Shown piece after piece: positions 1 to 11,984 of a stretch of 64,000 nucleotides of DNA. The position numbers were made by a program, and so were the translations under genes. The stretch comes from Nicotiana tabacum. Its lineage: Eukaryota; Streptophyta; Magnoliopsida; Solanales; Solanaceae. The DNA lies in the NCBI RefSeq assembly GCF_000715075.1, contig NC_134089.1:72708697-72772696 (forward strand). Reading direction: 5' to 3'. Numbering within the stretch: position 1 is the stretch's first letter; each line of letters starts with the position of its first letter. The notes beneath the pieces are model-generated. The model was not told the DNA's origin, made no database searches, and was given only the letters and a program-made list of their open reading frames with translations.

Positions 1-1
1 G

Positions 2-1640
2 CTGTCTAATTGTGAGATAATGAACCAAGAACCGGAATATGACGAAGAAGAGGCTTTTAGGGAAATAAATCGAGAATTGGAACACTTTGAGAATAAACCT
101 AAGCCGAATTTGAATGACACCGAACCAGTTAATTGGGAACTCCTGAAGAAATCCGAGAAACAAAAATAAGCATTCACACAGATGAGAAAACGCGAGATGC
201 AATAATTCAACTCCTCTTTGAATTTAAAGATGTGTTTGCTTGGTCATACGATGACATGCCAGGACTAGATGTTGATCTAGTGGTGCATAAATTGCCAATT
301 TACCCTGATTGTCCTCCAGTTCAACAGAAGCAAAGGAAGTTCAAGACTGATATCAGTGATAAGATCAAAGAAGAAATAACAAAGCAGTTGAAAACAGGAG
401 TAATTCGGGTAGTCTAGTATACTACGTGGTTGGCTAATGTAGTTCTTGTACCAAAGAAAGATGGGAAAACTCGAGTGTGTGTGGATTATTGAGATTTGAA
501 TAGGGCAAGTCCCAAAGACAATTTCCCATTGCCCAACATCCACATCCTTGTTGATAACTGTGCCAAACATGAGATACAGTCTTTCGTAGATTGTTACGCT
601 GGATATCATCAGGTGTTGATGGATGAAGAAGATGCCGAGAAAACTGCCTTCACTACACCTTGGGGTACTTACTGTTATCGGGTTATGCCGTTCGATTTAA
701 AGAATGCCGGGGCAACTTACATGAGAGCCATGACTGCCATTTTTTATGATATGATGCATCAAGAGATAGAGGTGTATGTAGACGACGTGATAGTCAAGTC
801 CAGGACTCAGGATAATCATGTTCGAGACTTGAGGAAATTTTTTGAGAGGCTGAGAAAGTACGACCTGAAGCTGAATCCGGCTAAGTGCGCCTTTGGAGTC
901 CCATCGGGCAAGCTTCTAGGTTTCATAGTAAGAAGGAGAGGTATCGAGTTAGATCCAACAAAGATAAAGTCTATCCGAGATCTACCTCCTCCAAGAACGA
1001 AGAAAGACGTGATGAGTCTATTGGGCAGGTTAAACTATATCAGTCGATTCATTGCCCAACTGACTAGCACATGTGAGCCCATATTCAAGCTATTGAGGAA
1101 GGATGCAGCAATCAAATGGATGGCTGAGTGTCAAGAGGCTTTTGACAAGATCAAAGAATATCTTTCAAATCCTCCAGTTTTGGTCCCGCCAGAGCCAGAG
1201 AGACCCATGTTCTTGTATCTGACGGTCTTGGAAAATTCTTTCGGTTGTGTCCTCGGACAACATGACATAACTGAAAAGAAAGAGCAGGCGATCTATTACT
1301 TAAGCAAGAAGTTCACCGGCTATGAGGTCAAGTACATTTTGTTGGAAAGAACGTGTTGTGCTTTGACGTGGGTCGCTCAAAAATTGGGACATTATCTCCA
1401 AGCTCATACTACTTACCTCTTAACCAGGTTGGATCCTTTGAAGTACATATTCCAGAAACCGATGCCTACTGGGAGATTAGCAAAGTGGCAAATCTTGCTT
1501 ACTGAATTCGACATAGTCTATGTCACTCACACGGCAATGAAAGCCCAGGCGTTAGCAGATCATTTGGCTGAGAACCCGATTGATGATGAGTACCAACCAT
1601 TGAGAACCTACTTCCCAGATGAAGAAGTAAATTCAATCGA
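2..1640 (+). pseudogene. O1 pol: reverse transcriptase and RNase H (broken)
   Basis: Part of the Ty3/gypsy polyprotein that copies element RNA into DNA in the cytoplasmic particle. Bases 2-130 encode the linker before RT in frame 2. A one-base loss near 131 moves the reading to frame 1, which then runs to 3393. RT spans about 205-960 and keeps the catalytic YVDD box at 775-786. RNase H covers about 1110-1600, ending near the motif QALADHLAENP. Two in-frame stops interrupt RT: TAG at 415-417 and TGA at 490-492. From the family pattern both replace CAG/CAA and CGA codons, so each is a single C-to-T change. The first RNase H acidic residue seems to be Glu (LENSFG) where the family usually has Asp. 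Not translatable as one protein. Confidence 0.9.
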
Positions 1641-1650
1641 GGCAATATCT

Positions 1651-2045
1651 GAAGACACTCATGCTTGGAAAATGTTCTTTGATGGGGCGGTAAACGCAAA
1701 AGGTGTTGGAATTGGGGCAATTTTGATCTCACCCACTGGTCAGCACTATCCAGCCACAGCTCGGCTTCGGTTCTTCTGTACAAACAACACCACCGAGTAT
1801 GAAGCTTGCATTATGGGTATAAATATGGCAATCGACCAAAATGTCGAAGAGTTGTTGATTATGGGAGACTCAGATCTGATTATCCGGTAAGCCCAAGGAG
1901 AATGGGAAACCCAAGATGTTAAGCTTATATCTTACAAAAAGCATGTGGAAAACCTCAGCAAGCGATTCAAGTCAATAGAGTTCAGGTACATTCCTCGTTG
2001 TCACAACGAATTAGCCGACGCACTTGCTACTTTGGCCTCAATGCT
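1651..2045 (+). pseudogene. O1 pol: archaeal-type RNase H (aRNH)
   Basis: A second RNase H-like domain lies between the classical RNase H and integrase, the hallmark of Tat/Ogre gypsy elements. Visible acidic residues are MFFDGAVN (near 1681), TEYEA (near 1797) and MGDSDL (near 1864), with the last one in NELADALATLA (near 2010). A TAA stop at 1888-1890 splits the domain just after SDLIIR; the family has Gln there, so this is CAA to TAA. The frame continues unchanged on both sides. Its exact role is unsettled in the literature; it may help in primer handling or RNA removal. Confidence 0.85.
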
Positions 2046-2199
2046 GCCATATCCCGGCAATGCTCACATAGATCCCTTGGAAATTCAAATCCGGGAAAGG
2101 CATGGTTATTGTAATACAATTGAAGCAACACCAAATACCCAACCATGGTACCATGACATCAAAAAGTTTCTGAAAACTCAAGAATACCCCGAGCAAGCC

Positions 2200-3393
2200 A
2201 GTGGAGACCAAAAGAGAACCATTAGGCGGCACACGAGTGGTTTCTTTTTGAGTGGGGATGTCTTATACAAGAGAACTCCGGACCTCAATTTGTTAAGATG
2301 TGTTGACACAGAAGAGGATGGAAGAATCATGCATGAGGTACACGCAGGAGTGTGCGGACCTCACATGAACAGGTATGTTTTAGCAAAGAAAATCCTTCGA
2401 GCGGGTTATTACTGGATGACCATGGAAAAGGACTGTTTTATTTTCGTTCGGAAGTGTCATCAGTGTCAGGTGCACGGTGATTTGATTCATGCACCTCCCA
2501 CAGAACTACATCCCATGTCTGCACCTTGGCCATTTGTTGCCTGGGGCATGGACGTCATTGGGCCAATCGAGCCAAAAGCCTCAAATGGACACAGATTCAT
2601 ACTAGTTGCCATTGACTACTTTACAAAATGGGTTGAAGCAATCACTCTCAAGTCTGTCACCAAGAAAGTTGTGGTAGATTTCATGCACTCCAATCTTATC
2701 TGTCGTTTTGGCATTCCTGCAACTATTATCACAGACAATGCTGCAAACTTGAATAGTCATTTGATGGGGGAGATATGTGAGCAATTCAAGATAATGCATC
2801 GGAACTCTACTCCTTGTCGGCCTAAAGGCAACGGTGCCGTTGAAGCAGCAAACAAAAACATCAAAAAGATTTTGAGAAAGATGATTCAAAGTTCCAGGCA
2901 GTGGCATGAAAAGCTGTCGTTTGCATTATTGGGATATCGCACTACTGTGCGCACATCAATTGGAGCCACCCTTTATCTTTTGGTTTATGGCACGGAAGCC
3001 GTAATACCCGCCGAGGTTGAAATCCCCTCTCTCCGAATCATTGTTGAAGCCGAAATTGAAGACAGTGAGTGGGTTAAAACCCGTCTAGAATAATTAACCT
3101 TGATCGATGAAAAACGAATGGCTGCGGTCTGCCATGGGCAGTTGTACCAACAAAGAATGGCCCATGCCTATAACAAGAAAGTGCGACCTAGAAATTTTGA
3201 AGTGGGGAAACTCGTTTTAAGGCGTATTCTTCCCCATCACCAGGAAGAAAAAGGAAAATTCTCTCCTAATTGGAAGGGCACATACGTCATCAGAAAGATA
3301 TTGCCAAGAGGAGCATTGTATCTGGGCGATATCGAAGGAAATGATCCTGAAACAGCTGTAAATGCAGATGCGGTCAAAAGGTACTATGTCTAA
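2200..3393 (+). pseudogene. O1 pol: integrase
   Basis: Integrase of the Ty3/gypsy polyprotein, which inserts element DNA into the chromosome. The N-terminal zinc finger (HHCC) is visible at about 2325-2475, ending in CHQCQ. The catalytic core shows the D-D-E residues in WGMDVIGP (near 2550), ITDNAANL (near 2733) and GAVEAANK (near 2836). A TAA stop at 3091-3093 (Gln codon in the family) separates the core from the C-terminal DNA-binding part at 3100-3393, which ends KRYYV. No chromodomain follows, as expected for the Tat lineage. The reading frame is the same as that of RT, so integrase is broken only by this one stop. Confidence 0.9.
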
Positions 3394-3865
3394 TCCTTCT
3401 GCAGCAATAACATTATCCGATTGGGATGACGAAGGCTTTCATTCTCGTTACCCAAACACTCCAATCCTTTGCTAACCCTTTGAGCCGTTTACCTTTCTTT
3501 CATTACCCTCTTTGGAACTTAAAAGTGTCATTTTAAAAAAAAGGAGAAAACAAAATAGAAATACAAAAGAAAAATCAAAAACAAAGTTGTCCTGAACTAC
3601 GTTTGACTTGATTCCGAAAGGATACGTAGGCAGCTTCTCTCGGGGGTTCAGTCACACCAAAATAAAAATCCAAATTCCCTAAAAAATGAAACTAGGGCAG
3701 ATGTTGTAATGGTCCCGCTGTAATCCTGTTTTGAATGGTTCCAAAGTTGTAAATCGATCCAAATCATTTTTACCCAAATCCTTTCAAGTCCTTCCGATCA
3801 ATCAGTGAGAGTGTTCAAGGATTAGAGGATACAACTACTTGGATCCGAGGCAAGAAAATGAGAGA

Positions 3866-4060
3866 AATAAAATGAGAGTGTCTTATTGGTGAAAACCCAT
3901 ACGGGCACCGTAAGGCAATGGCGAGCAGAGAAATCGAAAATGAGAGAGCTTGTTTAATGAAAACTCGTAAAGAGTGCTATCAGGCGACGGTGAGAAGAGA
4001 AATGAGAGAGGTCGATTGGCGAAAACCCGCAAAGGGCGCCGTCGATCGAAAAGAAGACAC
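3866..4060 (+). repeat. Degenerate ~65-bp module, three copies
   Basis: Three successive copies start near 3867, 3938 and 4001. Each opens with AATGAGAG and continues with a GAAAAC(C/T)C segment; the first and third include GGGC(A/G)CCGT. Copies are diverged, the middle one most. Related copies occur at 43430-43545 on the other strand, in the 3' UTR of O2. Confidence 0.65.
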
Positions 4061-4936
4061 TCCCCCACCATTGAAAGAGTCCTGGCCAGGTTTCTCGATT
4101 GGAGATGTGGTTCACAATGAGTTGGATAGTTGTGCATATCGGGTATCCAGTCCAAGAAGCATGTCATGTCTATTGAAGCATGCATGCACCCTAGATAAGT
4201 CTTTCTTTCCCCCAAAAGGGACGCTTCTCCATAAATTCATTTTTCATGTCCTTTCTTTACTTTTCCTTGAACCCCTTTCGGTCTAACTCTGTTTCCGAAA
4301 CTAATACAAAGGAAAGGTAGAAATATTGGTTTTACAGGGTTTTGTTTAATAAAAGCCAAGTCCAAAGGAAAGTACCCAGCCTCAGTGGGTGCATCAAGTC
4401 GATCCCAGCTGGCCATGATAGCCGATGCTCTGAAATCAGAGTTATTGAAATTGAAAAGAAATCCAAAGTCAAAAGCCCCTAGAAGTAGATTAAAATGAAA
4501 AGGCCAAAGCCCTATACGGTTGAGCCATCATGATGAATTTTGAAAGTTGAGTTCCTCGGTTTTAGGAGAGAGACCAATCTTTAAGAAAAGCCAGCAAGCG
4601 GCAGAGGTTCTCGCCAAAAGAGTTGGGCCGAGATCAAGTGATCAAAAACAATGAAGGCCACAAAACCGACCACCATTTCAAACTAACAATTGTTCTTTGT
4701 TTGAAAATTAAATCAGGTGCAATCCAAAGCAACAGTGCAAGAAGCAGGTGTAACCAAAATGGAAAAAGAAATGTGCAAGCGCTAGAAATAGCTTAGCAAC
4801 AATAATCAACCCAAAAGGGAAGTATCCTCCAAATTCTTTCCTGCATTTTTTTTACTAAAAAATGAATTGAAAGAAAATAGATAAGAAGAAAATAAAAAAA
4901 AAGGTAGTTTAGAATCCCCAAAATCAATCTTTTACC

Positions 4937-5149
4937 TTTTTGCCAACATTTGGGCTCCAATCCCTGAGTTGAGATTTTAGACATAGGGCCTTCGTTCCCT
5001 AGTCGCATTTTGCCAACATTAGGGCTCCAATCCCTGAGTTGAGATTTTTAGACATAGGGCCTCCGTTCCCTAGTCGCATTTTGCCAACATTAGGGCTCCA
5101 ATCCCTGAGTTGAGATTTTTAGACATAGGGCCTCCATTCCCTAGTCGCA
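4937..5149 (+). repeat. Tandem array, 71-bp unit, three copies
   Basis: Units start at 4937, 5008 and 5079, exactly 71 bp apart. Each begins TTTTGCCAACATT, contains GGGCTCCAATCCCTGAGTTG and ends CCCTAGTCGCA. The first half matches the 45-bp unit that follows directly, so the 71-mer is a 45-mer-like segment plus about 26 extra bases. Confidence 0.9.
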
Positions 5150-5156
5150 ATTTTCC

Positions 5157-5740
5157 TTTAGCCGACATTAGGGCTCCATCCCTGAGTTGAGCAAGTTTCC
5201 CTTAGCCGACATTAGGGCGTCGATCCCTCAGTTGAGCAATTTTCTTTTAGCCGACATTAGGGCTCCAATTCCTGAGTTGAGCGATTTTCCTTTAGCCGAC
5301 ATTAGGGCTCCAATCCCTGAGTTGAGCGATTTTCTTTTAGCCGATATTAGGGCTCCAATTCCTGAGTTGAGCGATTTTCTTTTAGCCGACATTAGGGCTC
5401 CAATCCCTGAGTTGAGCGATTTTCTTTTAGCCGACATTAGGGCTCCAATCCCTGAGTTGAGCAAGTTTCCTTTAGCCGACATTAAGGCTCCAATCCCTGA
5501 GTTGAGCAATTTCCTTTAGACGACATTAGGGCTCCAATCCCTGAGTTGAGCGATTTTCCTTTAGCCGACATTAGGGATCCAATCCCTGAATTGAGCGATT
5601 TTTTTTAGCCGACATTAGGGCTCCAATCCCAGAGTTGAGTGGTTTTCCCTTTTTAGCCAATATTAGGGCTCCAATCCCTGAGTTGAGCGTTTTGCCTTTT
5701 GCAAACATTAGGGCTCCAATCCCTGAGTTGCACATTTTAG
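5157..5740 (+). repeat. Tandem array, 45-bp unit, about 13 copies
   Basis: Units of about 45 bp recur from 5157, each carrying TTAGCCGACATTAGGGCTCC and CCCTGAGTTGAGC. Central copies are nearly identical; the outer ones are diverged and vary by a base or two. Because 45 is divisible by three and the unit lacks stops in some frames, long open frames appear on both strands (for example repeated LADIRAPIPELSDFL). They are repeat artefacts, not genes. Confidence 0.93.
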
Positions 5741-6219
5741 ACTTGAGGTTTCCAATCCCCTCATCAATTCTGTAGATTTTTATGGCAATTAACTCACGAA
5801 ATTTTCCTAGTGAAACTGGGGCAGAAAAATTTCGTTCGTTTGTTTGTTTTGTTGTCTGAGCAAGTTTGACCTCGAGGCACAGGGATCGAGATGACCTATG
5901 GGTTGAGTCTCAATCCAGAATAAAGAAAGGAAGAAAAGAACAAAAAAGAAGATGAGCCCAAATACTGGAGCAAACAAGTGCAGATCGCTCAAAATCTGAT
6001 AGAAGTCACGAGCTCCGCCAATCCCGCTTCACTCAATGCTGCAGAAATAAACAAGCGCCTACAACTTGCGAGCATCAAGATTTAGATCGAAGTCTACAAG
6101 CAGAATCAGCTAAGACTCAAGATCAAGTTGCGAAAGAATTATAGATAGGAATCTTGTAACTAGTAGTTGATAGGCATAGCTAGCTTAGCTTTGATTTTTC
6201 TTTTTAATGTAATAAGGAG

Positions 6220-6262
6220 GTCGATGAGCAGTAGCAGCAGCAGCAACAGTAGTAACAGTAAA
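6220..6262 (+). repeat. Imperfect CAG/CAA/TAG triplet repeat
   Basis: A patch of degenerate triplets (AGCAGTAGCAGCAGCAGCAA, then AGTAGTAACAGTAA) in the O1 3' UTR. A simple-sequence tract. Confidence 0.75.
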
Positions 6263-6472
6263 GTCGCAGCGTCATGGTAGTCCCATCTACCAAAACTTCC
6301 CGAACTATATTGACCTGATTCCTGTTTAGCCCAGGATATGTAGGAAACCTCTGAAGCAAAGGTTCGGTCAAATCTTTCAAAAAAAAAATGCTTCACACGG
6401 AGTATTCCAACGGGCAAAAATCATTCGTATCCGCTCACTTTATCTTTGTACGAAAACTCTTTGCGTTTTCGG

Positions 6473-6487
6473 ACAAAGAGGGGCAGC
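6473..6487 (+). other. O1 polypurine tract
   Basis: The purine-rich run ACAAAGAGGGGCAGC sits directly before the LTR start TGTGAGCACGTG. This is the expected plus-strand primer site of an LTR retrotransposon. The matching tract of O2 (- strand at 39902-39920) reads AAAGAGGGTCAGC, supporting both calls. Confidence 0.85.
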
Positions 6488-9400
6488 TGTGAGCACGTGA
6501 TTTTTTCTTCACGGAAATTACTCCAAAAGAAATCGAAAAAAAAAACAAGTTACTTTTGGGTACAATTTTGAGAATTTACGTGACATTTTGGTAATTGTTT
6601 TGTCCGTAAATGTTTACCTTGTTGTAGTTAATTAAAAAAAATACAAAAATATAGGTCGCATGCATATTTAGGATTTAATTGTGCATTTGGGAATTAATTA
6701 AACCATAATTTGGTTTTCAAGGGGAAAATCACAAAAATATGCATTTTTATTCTATTTGTCGTCATTGTGTGATTTTATTTTAACTAAACGTTTTAATTTG
6801 TGTGTTAATTATTGTTGAATGTTAATTAATATTTGTGTAGTTTAATTTTGGTTTTAATTTAATTAGGAATTTTTGTTTAAATTAAAAGAATGAAAAGGGA
6901 AGAAAATACCGGATTTGGGCCAAAAATTCAATTGTAAATCAGGCCCAATCCATTACATTGACCCAGTCCACGACCTGGGCTTCCAAACGACATCGTTTAG
7001 GTGTATTTGATCTGAGCTGTTCATCTCACTTCATCTAACGGCTCCAGGCTTTCCCAGATACCCGACCCATTTCACCCAAAGACCGACCCGGTCTCCACGC
7101 GAGACCAAACGACGCCGTCCCCTTAAGTGAAAAGATCAAGGCTGTTGATCATCAATGATCCAACGGCCGAAATTCAACTCCCCCGTCCCGTATATAAACC
7201 CTCATCTCTCACCCCACGCCCTCGTAACCAAACACCCCCTTGCACCCCTTCGTCTCTATCAACTCAGAGACGAAACCAATCAGCAAACCCTAGCCGCCGT
7301 TGAACCCCTAAGCCTGAAACCCGGCGGAAACGATGCCGGTGACCACCAAATTAACACCCCTAGTGCACCTTGACCCCCTGGACACGAATCTACAAACTGT
7401 TTGGCTCGAATCAACCTACATCGTCTCGAATCTTCATCTGAAGATTCGAGCCAAACCTTAACCTATACTAACCGACCCCAAATTCACACCAGTTACTCCC
7501 CTGACCTCCCTCGTGACCAAACCAAGCCTGGTTTGGCTCGAATCGAACCATGAAAAACTCGAACCCCTAATCTGAGCCCCAAGAACTCTAGAAATCCAAG
7601 AACCAAGAATTTGTCCAAATTAGCAGAGGGTGTGGGATCTAATAGACCTTAGTCGAAGTGTTCTCCGTTGAGAACATTTGATTAAGGTCCATTCGACCTC
7701 AAAAAGGTCGAGTCTGAGTTCGGACCTGGGTCATCTAGTTTACTTGAGGTATTCTTTTTCCCTTTCTATTTGTTCTATTTTTTGTTTGTTTTGTTATTCG
7801 TTTGTGTGGTTAGAATGATTTTATTTCCAATTTCTGTGCTTTGTTCTTCTTCTTCTCCAAATCAGACCTTTTATTTGGTCGAAATTTTCGTCTGTTTGTT
7901 GTTAAGTGTATGTGTTAAACTATATAATCAATTGGAATGAGTTTGGTCGATTAATTAGTTTCCAGGGTAATTCCCTGTTTTGTCACTACAACTTGAATCA
8001 CCTGTGTGTACTGTTCTATTCTGATCATTAGCTATTGACTATATATGTTGTAATTCATATAGTCGATTGGATAAATGTTGTCAATTAGTTTTAACAGGTT
8101 GGGATGTTAGAAACCTGCAAATTGTTCAATTTTAATGGTCTGTCAGTTTAATACTAATATACCACTAAGCTAATGAATAAAATATGGATCAATAGTGGGA
8201 GTGATAATATGTTAAGTGCCTTTAGTGGCTGGAAATCCGAAATAGCATGGGGTTTAATTTTAAAAATAGAAATGGCCAGTTAAAAGACTGACAGGTTTTT
8301 GAATTAACTAGTAGAAAATGTACTACTTGAGTTGGCTTATTGACTTTACTAGTGGGAAATCAGTAACAGCATGAGTTTAATGATAAAAAGGTAGAAATGC
8401 ACATGAGGAGGGAATAAAACAGGCTGAAAGTGAAATGTTTGAATAAAAGAATGGCCAATTCTAGTCTTTAAATAGACTGGATTTTGGACAAGAAAGGGGG
8501 AGAGAGTGGACTGAATTTTGAAAAATCAGAATTTGAGAGAAAAAAAAAGAAAAGAAAAAGAGGCTGAACTTTTACTTAATAATATCAGGCTGCTTTTCTT
8601 TGAGTGTTGTTCAAAAATCAGTAAACTACTGTTGTCTTGTACCTGTCTCTTTTCTGCTTTGACTGTGATTACATTTTGGTGTTGTTGGGTTTCAATCGGT
8701 TACTGGGTTATTCTACTGATCATTTACTGGATTCTGCTGGTTTTGCTGTGTTGCTGAACCTGTTGTTGCTGTGTATTTACACTACTGCTGCTTCTACTGA
8801 TCTTCATCTTCTTTCCTCGCTTTCCAAATACTAGGTACACAAACTGATACACTGGTACATCTTGTAAGCTACTCAAAGCATGAATGCAAAAATGGGAAAG
8901 ATTTGAAGTTGTAGTTTAATGTAGTCTTTTCTTTCTTTTACTGTCTGTACTTAGAACATTCTATGTGCTGCCCATGTAAACTCTGGTTATATACTGAATC
9001 TCGGTTGTATATATGTTAGCTATTTGCCTTCACTAGAATCCGGTAGTTATTGGTTATGTATAACATGAGCATCTATCCTATAGCAGTTTAAGTTGTAAAC
9101 TTCTTCCCCGTAGGCTTTTAGTTTAAAAGGACTAATAGTGTAGTTGTAACATTCTGCTAGTTCAATTTGTTCGATTAAACAGCATGTTCCAAATACACAT
9201 TAGGCCTTAGGTTGATTACTCAATAGTTCAAACTATTTTAGTTAACAACTTGCTCATCTAAATTCGTAAAAAACGGGTTTCATTAGGTATCACTTTCATT
9301 TCGGATTCTTAAAGTTTGAACATGTGTAGAATCATTTAGCTAAGCCCAACATCTGAATAAGGATGGCACAGGTCCAGTTTTACCCCTTATACATTGGAAC

Positions 9401-10258
9401 TGGGCCCATAATTGTTAACCGATTGCCCTTATTGTATCGTTTTCAGATTTAACGACTCACTTTCGAAACTCAACTATAATAACTCGTGAGCATGTAAATA
9501 AGTTAGAACTTTTTTTCTTTCATTATAGAGACGAACTAAATAGAAAACATAGTCACTATAGATCAATTCTTTTAAAATAAAAATGAGGTGTGCCTTGCCA
9601 AACAAAAATGCACAAGCTGCGGGGCTCTCTATACGTGTTTGTAAAGTTGCTTAGACTCCAGGACGGGCCGTTTAGCAAAGTTTAACGGCCTTGCCCAAAA
9701 TAACGATACGCCAATCGCTTGGGGCGCGTCTTTAATAAAATTACTTCCCTAAGTATGGGTGTGCATTTATGCAACCCAAATCCAAATCTCAACAGAGTCG
9801 AAACGTGTCTATGACCACGGGTACATTGATTGTGACAAGGTTCGAGATACATTTTCACGACGTTGCAATTCTATTAAAAAATAATAATAAAAACGGTTTA
9901 AACTTAATAAAAGAACACAAGTTATAACATGTATTAAAATCAGATATTTAGCCATTATAACAATTTAAGCGACCGTGCTAGAACCACGGGATCCGTGGGT
10001 GCCTAACACCTTCCCTCGGGTCAACAGAATTCCTTACTTAGAATTTCTAGTTCGCAGACTTCATTTGGAAAGTCGAAAATTTCCTCGATTTGGGATTCAA
10101 GATAAACCGGTGACTTGGGAAACCAAAAGCCAAACCTTTCCCAAGTGGCAACTCTGAAATAAATAAATAATCCCATTTTCGAATAATGTCACTTAAAATG
10201 GAAAAACTCCCTCAAGCATTTATCCTTCGGGGTAGGCGCGCAAAAAGGAGGTGTGACA
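6488..10258 (+). repeat. O1 3' LTR (3771 bp)
   Basis: Starts TGTGAGCACGTGATTTTT after the polypurine tract and ends AAAAAGGAGGTGTGACA. The last ~270 bp closely resemble the corresponding end of the O2 LTRs (reverse complement of 34981-35260), including CCGTGCTAGAACCAC and GTGCCTAACACCTTCC, which fixes the right boundary. A TATA box at 7191 divides a ~0.7-kb U3 from about 3 kb of R/U5. Small open frames inside (7155-7373, 8518-8834, 9975-10157) show no recognisable product. Confidence 0.88.
7191..7200 (+). promoter_or_regulatory. TATA box of the O1 LTR
   Basis: TATATAAACC, preceded by GC-rich sequence and followed by pyrimidine-rich sequence, about 700 bp into the LTR. The best TATA match in the LTR, so transcription would start near 7225. 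Inference from sequence only. Confidence 0.6.
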
Positions 10259-10261
10259 AGT

Positions 10262-11398
10262 ACCTTGGAGCCTTTGCACACTTTAAGTATTCCATTCTCG
10301 GAGTGAATCGTATGCCCTTGATCATTCAAAGTCAAAAAGGAAATCAAATTTCTCTTTATCTGAGGAATACGTCAACACTCAATGTTTCTGATAATTCCAT
10401 TGAACATTCTCAATCTAATGTTACCAATATCCTCTATTGATAATGGATTATCATCTCCCATGAAGACAATCTCACTCATCTGCTTGTAAGTTGTAAATCA
10501 ATTCTTGTGTGGACACATGTGAAAAGTAGCACCAGAATCAAGAACCCAGGAATTCTACCCATGACTAGAACTCATGGCACATACTTCCCCTATATAGTCA
10601 CTATCATCAGAATTATTGTTAGTGTCAATTATATTTGCCGAATTATCTATTTTCTGCTTCCCTCTTTTCTCTTTCAGCTTAGGACAATCTCTCTTGTTGT
10701 GACCTTTCTCCTCGCACTCATAGCAGTTTTGCTTCCTTACTCTAGACTTTGATCGAGCGGTTGACTTTTTCGTGTTACGGTCTTTTTGTTATGTTCTTCC
10801 TCTAATTACAAGACCCTCGCCCTTAATTATGCTGTCTGAAAAGATATTTTGGACTCTTTAGATTTTAGTGCATTATTAACATCTTCCAGTGAAATACTAT
10901 CTTTCCCATATAGCAGTGTATCAGCAAAAAGTATCATAAGACGGCGGTAAAGAACATAACATAATCAAGACCTGATCCTCACTCTCAATTTTAATATCAA
11001 TATTCTTCAGGTCCATTGTAATTGAATTAAACTCATCAAGGTGAGTTTTAACATGTGTACCTTAGTTCAAACGGATATTGGATAACCTTTTTTTTCAGGT
11101 AAAGGCGGGTTGTTAGCGATTTCTTAAAATACAGATCTTTCAACTTCTTCATGCCATTGCTGCAGAGGTTTCTTCAGCAAAGAACGCTATCTGTAATGCT
11201 CATGAAGATCGCACTCAACTTCCTCTTATCTAGATCTGCCTACTTTCTCTCTTTTATCTCTTTAGGAAAATTCTTATCAATTTCCTTCCATAACCCTTGT
11301 AACACCAGGAACTATTTCATCCTAATCTTCCATAGACTGAAACTAGAACCCTCGTCAAAGTTCTCTACTTCGTACTTTGTTGAAGATGATGAAGACAT
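10262..11398 (-). pseudogene. E gag and start of protease (broken)
   Basis: Translation of the minus strand from an ATG at 11398 begins MSSSSSTKYEVENFDEGSSF, a copia gag start. Stops appear within 30 codons, and frameshifts follow. A CCHC zinc knuckle is readable at about 10678-10725 (CYECEEKGHNKRDC), the RNA-binding motif of the capsid protein. The protease active site follows at about 10527-10551 (WVLDSGAT), with the catalytic Asp-Ser-Gly kept, and then LISFLTLNDQGHTI. The reading ends at the O1 insertion. No intact protein is possible. Confidence 0.75.
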
Positions 11399-11433
11399 CT
11401 TAACCCTAGATTATATGTAAAAACCCAAACCTT

Positions 11434-11445
11434 GTTCTGATACCA
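11434..11445 (-). other. E primer binding site (initiator tRNA-Met type)
   Basis: The minus strand reads TGGTATCAGAAC directly inside the LTR end, close to the usual plant TGGTATCAGAGC site complementary to initiator tRNA-Met. Confidence 0.8.
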
Positions 11446-11447
11446 AT

Positions 11448-11930
11448 TGTTTCGGAAGATCATAGGTTAACTAGCGTACAATCACATACAAAGCAAATAG
11501 AGAAGAAAAAATAAACACAAGGATTTAACGAGGTTCGCTAAGCCTAATCCTTGGGGCAGAAGCAGAGAAAGTTTTTCACTATGAATGAGAAAAAAAAATA
11601 ATATAATCTATAGAATCCCCAACTACAACCCCTATATATAGATCTTAAATAGTCTCAAACCTATAAGATAAAGGTTTTTCAATTTGATAAGGACAATAAA
11701 TTTTTCTTTCCCAAATCTATTAGAACAATGAATTTTTCCAAACCTATAAGAACTATGGGTTTCTAAAAATACATGAAAATAATTCAAGTTACAAATAACA
11801 AATTTCATATAACCAGAACGATATAGAAGGCAAGCGTAAATAACTTTCAAATGTCGTTGTAGTTTAAAAATTTGTCCAATGGAAAAGATATCATGTACAA
11901 ATCTTCAAATCTTATATATTATGCAAGATA
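11448..11930 (-). repeat. E 5' LTR (outer edge approximate)
   Basis: The inner end (CCGAAACA on the minus strand) is fixed by the primer binding site. A TATA-like CTATATATAG at about 11633-11642 fits the LTR promoter. The second LTR is outside the window, so the outer edge cannot be placed by comparison; TGTACATGATATC near 11895 is one possible start. Confidence 0.5.
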
Positions 11931-11984
11931 GAAACTTTGTTTAATGGAAAAGATTTTGTGCATATTTTTGGAATTATTATTAGT

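Larger units (their letters stand above)
3394..6472 (+). other. O1 3' untranslated region
   Basis: A non-coding stretch of about 3.1 kb between the integrase stop and the polypurine tract. It holds three copies of a degenerate ~65-bp module (3866-4060), a 71-bp array, a 45-bp array, a triplet-repeat patch, and two copies of a module that also occurs in O2 (3594-3642 and 6296-6350). Short open frames here are products of the repeats. A repeat-rich region between pol and the 3' LTR is typical of Ogre-like elements. Confidence 0.8.
1..10258 (+). mobile_element. O1: Ogre/Tat-type Ty3/gypsy retrotransposon, 3' part
   Basis: The window opens inside this element. Its parts read in order as the end of the protease-RT linker, reverse transcriptase, RNase H, a second (archaeal-type) RNase H, integrase, a 3.1-kb 3' UTR with tandem arrays, a polypurine tract and a 3771-bp LTR that starts TG and ends CA. 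The second RNase H, the very long LTR and repeats between pol and the LTR are known traits of the Tat/Ogre lineage. The 5' LTR, gag and protease lie left of the window. At its right end O1 abuts a copia gag fragment, so it inserted into that element; the expected 5-bp target duplication is AGTAC (10259-10263), and its partner is outside the window. Confidence 0.9.
10259..11930 (-). mobile_element. E: Ty1/copia element, 5' end only, interrupted by O1
   Basis: On the minus strand this reads 5' LTR, primer binding site, gag, nucleocapsid zinc knuckle and protease start, then stops at the O1 LTR (10258). The rest of pol should lie left of O1, outside the window. Several stops and frameshifts are present. 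The gag start and zinc knuckle resemble Tnt1/Tork-type copia elements. The outer LTR edge near 11930 is uncertain. Confidence 0.75.

Noticed and set aside
5187..5519. Open frames on both strands with a 15-residue protein repeat
   Set aside because: They come from the 45-bp tandem array, whose period is a multiple of three; no start context, promoter or family match.
8518..8834. Small hydrophobic frames in the O1 LTR
   Set aside because: Inside a non-coding LTR, T-rich low-complexity translation, no known motif.
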